Of a stretch of 64,000 nt of DNA, positions 50,812 through 63,803 are shown one piece after another. The notes beneath the pieces were generated by a model. The model made no database searches, was not told the origin of the DNA, and saw only the letters and a list, made by a program, of their open reading frames with translations. The first letter of the stretch is position 1. Each line of letters begins with the position of its first letter. The DNA lies in the NCBI GenBank assembly GCA_026545225.1, contig CM048847.1:14255835-14319834 (forward strand). Reading direction: 5' to 3'. The DNA comes from Cornus controversa (lineage: Eukaryota; Streptophyta; Magnoliopsida; Cornales; Cornaceae). The translations under genes and the position numbers were made by a program.

Positions 50812-53800
50812 ATGGTTGAAGTTGGCATAGAGCACCATACGGTTGTGATCATTCTTGGGTGCAGCATGGAATTACTCTTTTCGATTCAGGACGTCCTGAC
50901 GGTTGAATTTGGCATAAAGCAACGTATAATTCTAGGTATGGCACGATTTCACGTGGATTGGACTTTTCGAATCAGGACAAGTCAAACGAAACAAGTTCGA
51001 AACCGTTGTTGTCATTCTCTATTCTTCTGGACATCCAGATGGTCAGTTCTAGCACAAAGCGCCATACGGTTGTCGTCATGCCTGATTATTACAAGCGATA
51101 GTTTTTTTGACTCAGAACAACTCAAACAAACATGGATGAAGATCGGATCGACATGCTCGTCGTTTCTTTAGGACGCTTTGACGGTTTCATTTAGAAAAAA
51201 GTAGCGTACGATTAGTATTATGGCACGACTTCTCTTGGAATGTGGTTTTCTAATCATAACAACTCAAATGAAACAAGTTTAAAATGGTTGGTAGCTTACA
51301 AATTGTTTCCTTTAGATGTCCAAACGGTCGAATTTGGAACAAAGCACCATACGATTGTGATGAAGATCGGATTGACATGTTCGTCACTTCTTTTGGATGC
51401 TTTGATGGTCTAATTTGGAAAAAAGAAACTTACGATTCTGATTATGGCACGACTTCTCAAGGAATCGGTTTTTGAATCAGAACAACTCAAACTAAACTTG
51501 TTTAAAATCCTCGATAGCTTGGGAATTGTTTCTTTTACTTGTCCAGATGGTTGAAGTTGGCATAGAGCACCATACGGTTGTGATCATTCATGGGTGCAGC
51601 ATGGAATTACTCTTTTCGATTCAGGACGTCCTGACGGTTGAATTTGGCATAAAGCAACGTATAATTCTAGGTATGGCACGATTTCACGTGGATTGGACTT
51701 TTCGAATCAGGACAAGTCAAACGAAACAAGTTCGAAACCGTTGTTGTCATTCTCTATTTTTCTGGACATCCAGATGGTCAGTTCTAGCACAAAGCGCCAT
51801 ACGGTTGTCGTCATGCCTGATTATTACAAGCGATAGTTTTTTTGACTCAGAACAACTCAAACAAACATGGATGAAGATCGGATCGACATGCTCGTCCTTT
51901 CTTTGGGACCCTTTGATGGTTTCATTTAGAAAAAAGTAGCGTACGATTAGTAGTATGGCACGACTTCTCTTGGAATGTGGTTTTTCAATCAAAACAACTC
52001 AAATGAAACAAGTTTAAAATGGTTGTGAGCTTGCAAATTATTTCCTTTAGATGTCCAAACGGTCGAAATTGGAACAAAGCACCATACGGTTGTGATGAAG
52101 GACGGATTGACATGTTCGTCACTTCTTTTGGATGCTTTGATGGTCTAATTTGGAAAAAAGAAACTTACGATTCTGATTATGGCACGACTTCTCAAGGAAT
52201 CGATTTTTGAATCAGAACAACTCAAACTAAACTTGTTTAAAATCCTCGATAGCTTGGGAATTGTTTCTTTTACTTGTCCAGATGGTTGAAGTTGGCATAG
52301 AGCACCATACGGTTGTGATCATTCATGGGTGCAGCATGGAATTACTCTTTTCGATTCAGGACGTCCTGACGGTTGAATTTGGCATAAGGCAACGTATAAT
52401 TCTAGGTATGGCATGATTTCACGTGGATTGGACTTTTCGAATCAGGACAAGTCAAACGAAACAAGTTCGAAACCGTTGTTGTCATTCTCTATTTTTCTGG
52501 ACATCCAGATGGTCAGTTCTAGCACCAAGCGCCATACGGTTGTCGTCATGCCTGATTATTACAAGCGATAGTTTTTTTGGCTCAGAACAACTCAAACAAA
52601 CATGGATGAAGATCGGATCGACATGCTCGTCGTTTCTTTGGGACGCTTTGATGGTTTCATTTAGAAAAAAGTAGCGTACGATTAGTATTATGGCACGACT
52701 TCTCTTGGAATGTGGTTTTCTAATCATAACAACTCAAATGAAACAAGTTTAAAATGGTTGGTAGCTTGCAAATTGTTTCCTTTAGATGTCCAAACGGTCG
52801 AATTTGGAACCAAGCACCATACGGTTGTGATGAAGATCGGATTGACATGTTCGTCACTTCTTTTGGATGCTTTGATGGTCTAATTTAGAAAAAAGAAACT
52901 TACGATTCTGATTATGACACAACTTCTCAAGGAATGGGGTTTTTGAATCAGAACAACTGAAACTAAACTTGTTTAAAATCATCGATAGCTTGGGAATTGT
53001 TTCTTTTACTTGTCCAGATGGTTGAAGTTGGCATAGAGCACCATACGGTTGTGATCATTCATGAGTGCAGCAAGGAATTACTCTTTTCGATTCAGGACGT
53101 CCTCACGGTCGAATTAGGCATAAAGCAACGTATATTTTTATGTATGGCACGATTTCACGTTGATTGGACTTTTCGAATCCGGACAGGTCGAACGAAACAA
53201 GTTCAAAACCGTTGTTGTCATTCTCTATTCTTCTAGACATCCAGATGGTCAATTCTAGCACAAAGCACCATACGGTTATGGTCATGCCTGGTTATTGCAA
53301 GGAATTGTTCTTTTCGACTCAGAACAACTCAAAAAAACATGGATGAAGATCGGATCGACATGCTCGTCCTTTCTTTGGGACCCTTTGATGGTTTCATTTA
53401 GAAAAAAGTAGCGTACGATTAGTAGTATGGCACGACTTCTCTTGGAATGTGGTTTTTCAATCAAAACAACTCAAATGAAACAAGTTTAAAATGGTTGTGA
53501 GCTTGCAAATTATTTCCTTTAGATGTCCAAACGGTCGAAATTGGAACAAAGCACCATACGGTTGTGATGAAGGACGGATTGACATGTTCGTCACTTCTTT
53601 TGGATGCTTTGATGGTCTAATTTGGAAAAAAGAAACTTACGATTCTGATTACGACACGACTTCTCAAGGAATGGGGTTTTTGAATCTAAACAACTCAAAC
53701 AAAACTTGTTTAAAATCATCGATAGCTTGGGAATTGTTTCTTTTACTTTTCCAGATGGTTGAAAGTGGCATAGAGCACCATACGGTTGTGATCATTCATG

Positions 53801-55966
53801 AGTGCAGCAAGGAATTACTATTTTTGATTCAGGACGTCCTGATGGTTGAATTTGGCATAAAGCAATGTATAATTCTAAGTATGGCACGATTTCACGTGGA
53901 TTGGGACTTTTCGAATCAGGACAAGTCAAACGAAACAAGTTCGAAACCATTGTTGTCATTCTCTATTCTTCTGGACATCCAGATGGTCAATTCTAGCATA
54001 AAGCGCCATACGGTTGTCGTCGTGCCTGATTATTGCAAGCAATTGTTCTTTACGACTCAGAACAACTCAAACAAACATGGATGAAGATCGGATCGACATG
54101 CTCGTCGTTTCTTTGGGACGCTTTGATGGTTTCATTTAGAAAAAAGCAGCGTACGATTACTATTATGGCACGACTTCTCTTGGAATGTGGTTTTCTAATC
54201 ATAACAACTCAAATGAAACAAGTTTAAAATGGTTGGTAGCTTGCAAATTGTTTCCTTTAGATGTCGAAACGGTCGAATTTGGAACACAGCACCATACGGT
54301 TGTGATGAAGATTGGATTGACAGGTTCGTCACTTCTTTTGGATGCTTTGATGGTCTAATTTGGAAAGAAGAAACTTACGATTCTGATTATGACACAACTT
54401 CTCAAGCAATGGGGTTTTTGAATCAGAACAACTGAAACTAAACTTGTTTAAAATCATCGATAGCTTGGGAATTGTTTCTTTTACTTGTCCAGATGGTTGA
54501 AGTTGGCATAGAGCACCATACGGTTGTGATCATTCATGAGTGCAGCAAGGAATTACTATTTTTGATTCAGGACGTCCTGATGGTTGAATTTGGCATAAAG
54601 CAATGTATAATTCTAAGTATGGCACGATTTCACGTGGATTGGGACTTTTCGAATCAGGACAAGTCAAACGAAACAAGTTCGAAACCATTGTTGTCATTCT
54701 CTATTCTTCTGGACATCCAGATGGTCAATTCTAGCATAAAGCGCCATACGGTTGTCGTCGTGCCTGATTATTGCAAGCAATTGTTCTTTACGACTCAGAA
54801 CAACTCAAACAAACATGGATGAAGATCGGATCGACATGCTCGTCGTTTCTTTGGGACCCTTTGATGGTTTCATTTAGAAAAAAGTAGCGTACGATTAGTA
54901 GTATGGCACGACTTCTCTTGGAATGTGGTTTTTCAATCAAAACAACTCAAATGAAACAAGTTTAAAATGGTTGGTAGCTTGCAAATTGTTTCCTTTAGAT
55001 GTCCAAACGGTCGAATTTGGAACCAAGCACCATACGGTTGTGATGAAGATCGGATTGACATGTTCGTCACTTCTTTTGGATGCTTTGATGGTCTAATTTG
55101 GAAAGAACAAACTTACGATTCTGATTATGACACAACTTCTCAAGCAATGGGGTTTTTGAATCAGAACAACTGAAACTAAACTTGTTTAAAATCATCGATA
55201 GCTTGGGAATTGTTTCTTTTACTTGTCCAGATGGTTGAAGTTGGCATAGAGCACCATACGGTTGTGATCATTCTTGGGTGCAGCATGGAATTACTCTTTT
55301 CGATTCAGGACGTCCTGACGGTTGAATTTGGCATAAAGCAACGTATAATTCTAGGTATGGCACGATTTCACGTGGATTGGACTTTTCGAATCAGGACAAG
55401 TCAAACGAAACAAGTTCAAAACCGTTGTTGTCATTCTCTATTCTTCTGGACATCCAGATGGTCAATTCTAGCACAAAGCGCCATACGGTTGTGGTCATGC
55501 CTGGTTATTGCAAGGAATTGTTCTTTTTGACTCAGAACAACTCAAACAAACATGGATGAAGATCGGATCGACATGCTCGTCGTTTCTTTGGGACCCTTTG
55601 ATGGTTTCATTTAGAAAAAAGTAGCGTACGATTAATATTATGGCAAGACTTCTCTTGGAATGTGGTTTTCTAATCAAAACAACTCAAATGAAACAAGTTT
55701 AAAATGGTTGGTAGCTTACAAATTGTTTCCTTTAGATGTCCAAACGGTCGAATTTGGAACAAAGCACCATTCGATTGTGATGAAGATCGGATTGACATGT
55801 TCGTCACTTCTTTTGGATGCTTTGATGGTCTAATTTGGAAAAAAGAAACTTATGATTCTGATTATGGCACGACTTCTGAAAGAATGGGTTTTTGAATCAG
55901 AACAAATCAAACAAAACTTGTTTAAAATCCTCGATAGCTTGGGAATTGTTTCTTTTACTTGTCCAG
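50812..55966. repeat. Seven-monomer block of 5,155 bp, copy 2
   Basis: Near-perfect tandem partner of the preceding block. It includes the CTTATGATTCTGA and CTGAAAGAATGGG alleles that flank the block edge at about 50695-50730 and 55850-55885. It shares GGAATCGATTTTTG with copy 1. Confidence 0.85.
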
Positions 55967-58900
55967 ATGGTTGAAGTTGGCATAGAGCACCATACGGTTG
56001 TGATCATTCTTGGGTGCAGCATGGAATTACTCTTTTCGATTCAGGACGTCCTGACGGTTGAATTTGGCATAAAGCAACGTATAATTCTAGGTATGGCACG
56101 ATTTCACGTGGATTGGACTTTTCGAATCAGGACAAGTCAAACGAAACAAGTTCGAAACCGTTGTTGTCATTCTCTATTCTTCTGGACATCCAGATGGTCA
56201 GTTCTAGCACAAAGCGCCATACGGTTGTCGTCATGCCTGATTATTACAAGCGATAGTTTTTTTGACTCAGAACAACTCAAACAAACATGGATGAAGATCG
56301 GATCGACATGCTCGTCGTTTCTTTAGGACGCTTTGACGGTTTCATTTAGAAAAAAGTAGCGTACGATTAGTATTATGGCACGACTTCTCTTGGAATGTGG
56401 TTTTCTAATCATAACAACTCAAATGAAACAAGTTTAAAATGGTTGGTAGCTTACAAATTGTTTCCTTTAGATGTCCAAACGGTCGAATTTGGAACAAAGC
56501 ACCATACGATTGTGATGAAGATCGGATTGACATGTTCGTCACTTCTTTTGGATGCTTTGATGGTCTAATTTGGAAAAAAGAAACTTACGATTCTGATTAT
56601 GGCACGACTTCTCAAGGAATCGGTTTTTGAATCAGAACAACTCAAACTAAACTTGTTTAAAATCCTCGATAGCTTGGGAATTGTTTCTTTTACTTGTCCA
56701 GATGGTTGAAGTTGGCATAGAGCACCATACGGTTGTGATCATTCATGGGTGCAGCATGGAATTACTCTTTTCGATTCAGGACGTCCTGACGGTTGAATTT
56801 GGCATAAAGCAACGTATAATTCTAGGTATGGCACGATTTCACGTGGATTGGACTTTTCGAATCAGGACAAGTCAAACGAAACAAGTTCGAAACCGTTGTT
56901 GTCATTCTCTATTTTTCTGGACATCCAGATGGTCAGTTCTAGCACAAAGCGCCATACGGTTGTCGTCATGCCTGATTATTACAAGCGATAGTTTTTTTGA
57001 CTCAGAACAACTCAAACAAACATGGATGAAGATCGGATCGACATGCTCGTCCTTTCTTTGGGACCCTTTGATGGTTTCATTTAGAAAAAAGTAGCGTACG
57101 ATTAGTAGTATGGCACGACTTCTCTTGGAATGTGGTTTTTCAATCAAAACAACTCAAATGAAACAAGTTTAAAATGGTTGTGAGCTTGCAAATTATTTCC
57201 TTTAGATGTCCAAACGGTCGAAATTGGAACAAAGCACCATACGGTTGTGATGAAGGACGGATTGACATGTTCGTCACTTCTTTTGGATGCTTTGATGGTC
57301 TAATTTGGAAAAAAGAAACTTACGATTCTGATTATGGCACGACTTCTCAAGGAATCGGTTTTTGAATCAGAACAACTCAAACTAAACTTGTTTAAAATCC
57401 TCGATAGCTTGGGAATTGTTTCTTTTACTTGTCCAGATGGTTGAAGTTGGCATAGAGCACCATACGGTTGTGATCATTCATGGGTGCAGCATGGAATTAC
57501 TCTTTTCGATTCAGGACGTCCTGACGGTTGAATTTGGCATAAAGCAACGTATAATTCTAGGTATGGCATGATTTCACGTGGATTGGACTTTTCGAATCAG
57601 GACAAGTCAAACGAAACAAGTTCGAAACCGTTGTTGTCATTCTCTATTTTTCTGGACATCCAGATGGTCAGTTCTAGCACCAAGCGCCATACGGTTGTCG
57701 TCATGCCTGATTATTACAAGCGATAGTTTTTTTGGCTCAGAACAACTCAAACAAACATGGATGAAGATCGGATCGACATGCTCGTCGTTTCTTTGGGACG
57801 CTTTGATGGTTTCATTTAGAAAAAAGTAGCGTACGATTAGTATTATGGCACGACTTCTCTTGGAATGTGGTTTTCTAATCATAACAACTCAAATGAAACA
57901 AGTTTAAAATGGTTGGTAGCTTGCAAATTGTTTCCTTTAGATGTCCAAACGGTCGAATTTGGAACCAAGCACCATACGGTTGTGATGAAGATCGGATTGA
58001 CATGTTCGTCACTTCTTTTGGATGCTTTGATGGTCTAATTTAGAAAAAAGAAACTTACGATTCTGATTATGACACAACTTCTCAAGGAATGGGGTTTTTG
58101 AATCAGAACAACTGAAACTAAACTTGTTTAAAATCATCGATAGCTTGGGAATTGTTTCTTTTACTTGTCCAGATGGTTGAAGTTGGCATAGAGCACCATA
58201 CGGTTGTGATCATTCATGAGTGCAGCAAGGAATTACTCTTTTCGATTCAGGACGTCCTCACGGTCGAATTAGGCATAAAGCAACGTATATTTTTATGTAT
58301 GGCACGATTTCACGTTGATTGGACTTTTCGAATCCGGACAGGTCGAACGAAACAAGTTCAAAACCGTTGTTGTCATTCTCTATTCTTCTAGACATCCAGA
58401 TGGTCAATTCTAGCACAAAGCACCATACGGTTATGGTCATGCCTGGTTATTGCAAGGAATTGTTCTTTTCGACTCAGAACAACTCAAAAAAACATGGATG
58501 AAGATCGGATCGACATGCTCGTCCTTTCTTTGGGACCCTTTGATGGTTTCATTTAGAAAAAAGTAGCGTACGATTAGTAGTATGGCACGACTTCTCTTGG
58601 AATGTGGTTTTTCAATCAAAACAACTCAAATGAAACAAGTTTAAAATGGTTGTGAGCTTGCAAATTATTTCCTTTAGATGTCCAAACGGTCGAAATTGGA
58701 ACAAAGCACCATACGGTTGTGATGAAGGACGGATTGACATGTTCGTCACTTCTTTTGGATGCTTTGATGGTCTAATTTGGAAAAAAGAAACTTACGATTC
58801 TGATTACGACACGACTTCTCAAGGAATGGGGTTTTTGAATCTAAACAACTCAAACAAAACTTGTTTAAAATCATCGATAGCTTGGGAATTGTTTCTTTTA

Positions 58901-59690
58901 CTTTTCCAGATGGTTGAAAGTGGCATAGAGCACCATACGGTTGTGATCATTCATGAGTGCAGCAAGGAATTACTATTTTTGATTCAGGACGTCCTGATGG
59001 TTGAATTTGGCATAAAGCAATGTATAATTCTAAGTATGGCACGATTTCACGTGGATTGGGACTTTTCGAATCAGGACAAGTCAAACGAAACAAGTTCGAA
59101 ACCATTGTTGTCATTCTCTATTCTTCTGGACATCCAGATGGTCAATTCTAGCATAAAGCGCCATACGGTTGTCGTCGTGCCTGATTATTGCAAGCAATTG
59201 TTCTTTACGACTCAGAACAACTCAAACAAACATGGATGAAGATCGGATCGACATGCTCGTCGTTTCTTTGGGACGCTTTGATGGTTTCATTTAGAAAAAA
59301 GCAGCGTACGATTACTATTATGGCACGACTTCTCTTGGAATGTGGTTTTCTAATCATAACAACTCAAATGAAACAAGTTTAAAATGGTTGGTAGCTTGCA
59401 AATTGTTTCCTTTAGATGTCGAAACGGTCGAATTTGGAACACAGCACCATACGGTTGTGATGAAGATTGGATTGACAGGTTCGTCACTTCTTTTGGATGC
59501 TTTGATGGTCTAATTTGGAAAGAAGAAACTTACGATTCTGATTATGACACAACTTCTCAAGCAATGGGGTTTTTGAATCAGAACAACTGAAACTAAACTT
59601 GTTTAAAATCATCGATAGCTTGGGAATTGTTTCTTTTACTTGTCCAGATGGTTGAAGTTGGCATAGAGCACCATACGGTTGTGATCATTC
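55967..59690. repeat. Seven-monomer block of 5,155 bp, partial copy 3
   Basis: The match to copy 2 continues for about 3.7 kb and stops at 59691, where CATTCTTGGGTGC replaces CATTCATGAGTGC. It lacks two changes present in copies 1 and 2: it reads GGAATCGGTTTTTG near 57354 and CATAAAGCAACG near 57540. It keeps the CACCAAGCGCC and TTTTTGGCTCAG changes. Confidence 0.8.
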
Positions 59691-62600
59691 TTGGGTGCAG
59701 CATGGAATTACTCTTTTCGATTCAGGACGTCCTGACGGTTGAATTTGGCATAAAGCAACGTATAATTCTAGGTATGGCACGATTTCACGTGGATTGGACT
59801 TTTCGAATCAGGACAAGTCAAACGAAACAAGTTCAAAACCGTTGTTGTCATTCTCTATTCTTCTGGGCATCCAGATGGTCAATTCTAGCACAAAGCGCCA
59901 TACGGTTGTCGTCATGCCTGATTATTACAAGCGATAGTTTTTTTGACTCAGAACAACTCAAACAAACATGGATGAAGATCGGATCGACATGCTCGTCGTT
60001 TCTTTGGGACCCTTTGATGGTTTCATTTAGAAAAAAGTAGCGTACGATTAGTAGTATGGCACGACTTCTCTTGGAATGTGGTTTTTCAATCAAAACAACT
60101 CAAATGAAACAAGTTTAAAATGGTTGGTAGCTTGCAAATTGTTTCCTTTAGATGTCCAAACGGTCGAATTTGGAACCAAGCACCATACGGTTGTGATGAA
60201 GATCGGATTGACATGTTCGTCACTTCTTTTGGATGCTTTGATGGTCTAATTTAGAAAAAAGAAACTTACGATTCTGATTATGACACAACTTCTCAAGGAA
60301 TGGGGTTTTTGAATCAGAACAACTGAAACTAAACTTGTTTAAAATCATCGATAGCTTGGGAATTGTTTCTTTTACTTGTCCAGATGGTTGAAGTTGGCAT
60401 AGAGCACCATACGGTTGTGATCATTCATGAGTGCAGCAAGGAATTACTCTTTTCGATTCAGGACGTCCTCACGGTCGAATTAGGCATAAAGCAGCGTATA
60501 ATTCTATGTATGGCACGATTTCACGTTGATTGGACTTTTCGAATCCGGACAGGTCGAACGAAACAAGTTCAAAACCGTTGTTGTCATTCTCTATTCTTCT
60601 GGACATCCAGATGGTCAGTTCTAGCACAAAGCGCCATACGGTTGTCGTCATGCCTGATTATTACAAGCGATAGTTTTTTTGACTCAGAACAACTCAAACA
60701 AACATGGATGAAGATCGGATCGACATGCTCGTCGTTTCTTTGGGACGCTTTGACGGTTTCATTTAGAAAAAAGTAGCGTACGATTAGTATTATGGCACGA
60801 CTTCTCTTGGAATGTGGTTTTCTAATCATAACAACTCAAATGAAACAAGTTTAAAATGGTTGTGAGCTTGCAAATTATTTCCTTTAGATGTCCAAACGGT
60901 CGAAATTGGAACAAAGCACCATACGGTTGTGATGAAGGTCGGATTGACATGTTCGTCACTTCTTTTGGATGCTTTGATGGTCTAATTTGGAAAAAAGAAA
61001 CTTACGAGTCTGATTACGACACGACTTCTCAAGGAATGGGGTTTTTGAATCTAAACAACTCAAACAAAACTTGTTTAAAATCATCGATAGCTTGGGAATT
61101 GTTTCTTTTACTTTTCCAGATGGTTGAAGTTGGCATAGAGCACCATACGGTTGTGATCATTCTTGGGTGCAGCATGGAATTACTCTTTTCGATTCAGGAC
61201 GTCCTGACGGTTGAATTTGGCATAAAGCAACGTATAATTCTAGGTATGGCACGATTTCACGTGGATTGGACTTTTCGAATCAGGACAAGTCAAACGAAAC
61301 AAGTTCAAAACCGTTGTTGTCATTCTCTATTCTTCTGGACATCCAGATGGTCAATTCTAGCACAAAGTGCCATACGGTTGTGGTCATGCCTGGTTATTGC
61401 AAGGAATTGTTCTTTTTGACTCAGAACAACTCAAACAAACATGGATGAAGATCGGATCGACATGCTAGTCGTTTCTTTGGGACCCTTTGATGGTTTCATT
61501 TAGAAAAAAGTAGCGTACGATTAGTATTATGGCACGACTTCTCTTGGAATGTGGTTTTCTAATCATAACAACTCAAATGAAACAAGTTTAAAATGGTTGG
61601 TAGCTTGCAAATTGTTTCCTTTAGATGTCCAAACGGTCGAATTTGGAACCAAGCACCATACGGTTGTGATGAAGATCGGATTGACATGTTCGTCACTTCT
61701 TTTGGATGCTTTGATGGTCTAATTTAGAAAAAAGAAACTTACGATTCTGATTATGACACAACTTCTCAAGGAATGGGGTTTTTGAATCAGAACAACTGAA
61801 ACTAAACTTGTTTAAAATCATCGATAGCTTGGGAATTGTTTCTTTTACTTGTCCAGATGGTTGAAGTTGGCATAGAGCACCATACGGTTGTGATCATTCA
61901 TGAGTGCAGCAAGGAATTACTCTTTTCGATTCAGGACGTCCTCACGGTCGAATTAGGCATAAAGCAACGTATAATTCTATGTATGGCACGATTTCACGTT
62001 GATTGGACTTTTCGAATCCGGACAGGTCGAACGAAACAAGTTCAAAACCGTTGTTGTCATTCTCTATTTTTCTAGACATCCAGATGGTCAATTCTAGCAC
62101 AAAGCACCATACGGTTATGGTCATGCCTGGTTATTGCAAGGAATTGTTCTTTTCGACTCAGAACAACTCAAAAAAACATGGATGAAGATCGGATCGACAT
62201 GCTCGTCCTTTCTTTGGGACCCTTTGATGGTTTCATTTAGAAAAAAGTAGCGTACGATTAGTAGTATGGCACGACTTCTCTTGGAATGTGGTTTTTCAAT
62301 CAAAACAACTCAAATGAAACAAGTTTAAAATGGTTGTGAGCTTGCAAATTATTTCCTTTAGATGTCCAAACGGTCGAAATTGGAACAAAGCACCATACGG
62401 TTGTGATGAAGGTCGGATTGACATGTTCGTCACTTCTTTTGGATGCTTTGATGGTCTAATTTGGAAAAAAGAAACTTACGATTCTGATTACGACACGACT
62501 TCTCAAGGAATGGGGTTTTTGAATCTAAACAACTCAAACAAAACTTGTTTAAAATCATCGATAGCTTGGGAATTGTTTCTTTTACTTTTCCAGATGGTTG

Positions 62601-63803
62601 AAAGTGGCATAGAGCACCATACGGTTGTGATCATTCATGAGTGCAGCAAGGAATTACTATTTTTGATTCAGGACGTCCTGATGGTTGAATTTGGCATAAA
62701 GCAATGTATAATTCTAAGTATGGCACGATTTCACGTGGATTGGGACTTTTCGAATCAGGACAAGTCAAACGAAACAAGTTCGAAACCATTGTTGTCATTC
62801 TCTATTCTTCTGGACATCCAGATGGTCAATTCTAGCATAAAGCGCCATACGGTTGTCGTCGTGCCTGATTATTGCAAGCAATTGTTCTTTACGACTCAGA
62901 ACAACTCAAACAAACATGGATGAAGATCGGATCGACATGCTCGTCGTTTCTTTGGGACGCTTTGATGGTTTCATTTAGAAAAAAGCAGCGTACGATTACT
63001 ATTATGGCACGACTTCTCTTGGAATGTGGTTTTCTAATCATAACAACTCAAATGAAACAAGTTTAAAATGGTTGTGAGCTTGCTAATTGTTTCCTATAGA
63101 TGTCCAAACGGTCGAATTTGGAACAAAGCACCATACAGTTGTGATGAAGATCGGATTGACATGTTCGTCACTTCTTTTGGATGCTTTGATGGTCTAATTT
63201 GGAAAAAAGAAACTTACGATTCTGATTATGGCACGACTTCTCAAGGAATGGGTTTTTGAATCAGAACAACTCAAACTAAACTTGTTTGAAATCATCGATA
63301 GCTTGGGAATTGTTTCTTTTACTTGTCCAGATGGTTGAAGTTGGCATAGAGCACCATACGGTTGTGATCATTCATGGGTGCAGTATGGAATTACTATTTT
63401 TGATTCAGGACGTCCTGATGGTTGAATTTGGCATAAAGCAATGTATAATTCTAAGTATGGCACGATTTCACGTGGATTGGGACTTTTCGAATCAGGACAA
63501 GTCAAACGAAACAAGTTCGAAACCATTGTTGTCATTCTCTATTCTTCTGGACATCCAGATGGTCAATTCTAGCACAAAGCGCCATACGGTTGTCGTCATG
63601 CCTGATTATTGCAAGCAATAGTTCTTTCGACTCAGAACAACTCAAACAGACATGGATGAAGATCGGATCGACATGCTCGTCGTTTCTTTGGGACGCTTTG
63701 ATGGTTTCATTTAGAAAAAAGCAGCGTACGATTAGTATTATGGCACGACTTCTCTTGGAATGTGGTTTTCTAATCATAACAACTCAAATGAAACAAGTTT
63801 AAA
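59691..63803. repeat. Mosaic monomers after the seven-monomer series
   Basis: The monomers starting at 59384, 60120, 60856 and 61593 combine alleles that elsewhere occur in separate types. For example, 60363-60776 joins the GAGTGCAGCAAGG subunit 3 and AATCCGGACAGG subunit 4 to the GCGATAGTTTTTTTG subunit 5. A private base change gives CATGCTAGTCG near 61466, and another gives TTACGAGTCTG near 61002. The monomer at 63068 again carries the rare marks of the first monomer in the window. Confidence 0.65.
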
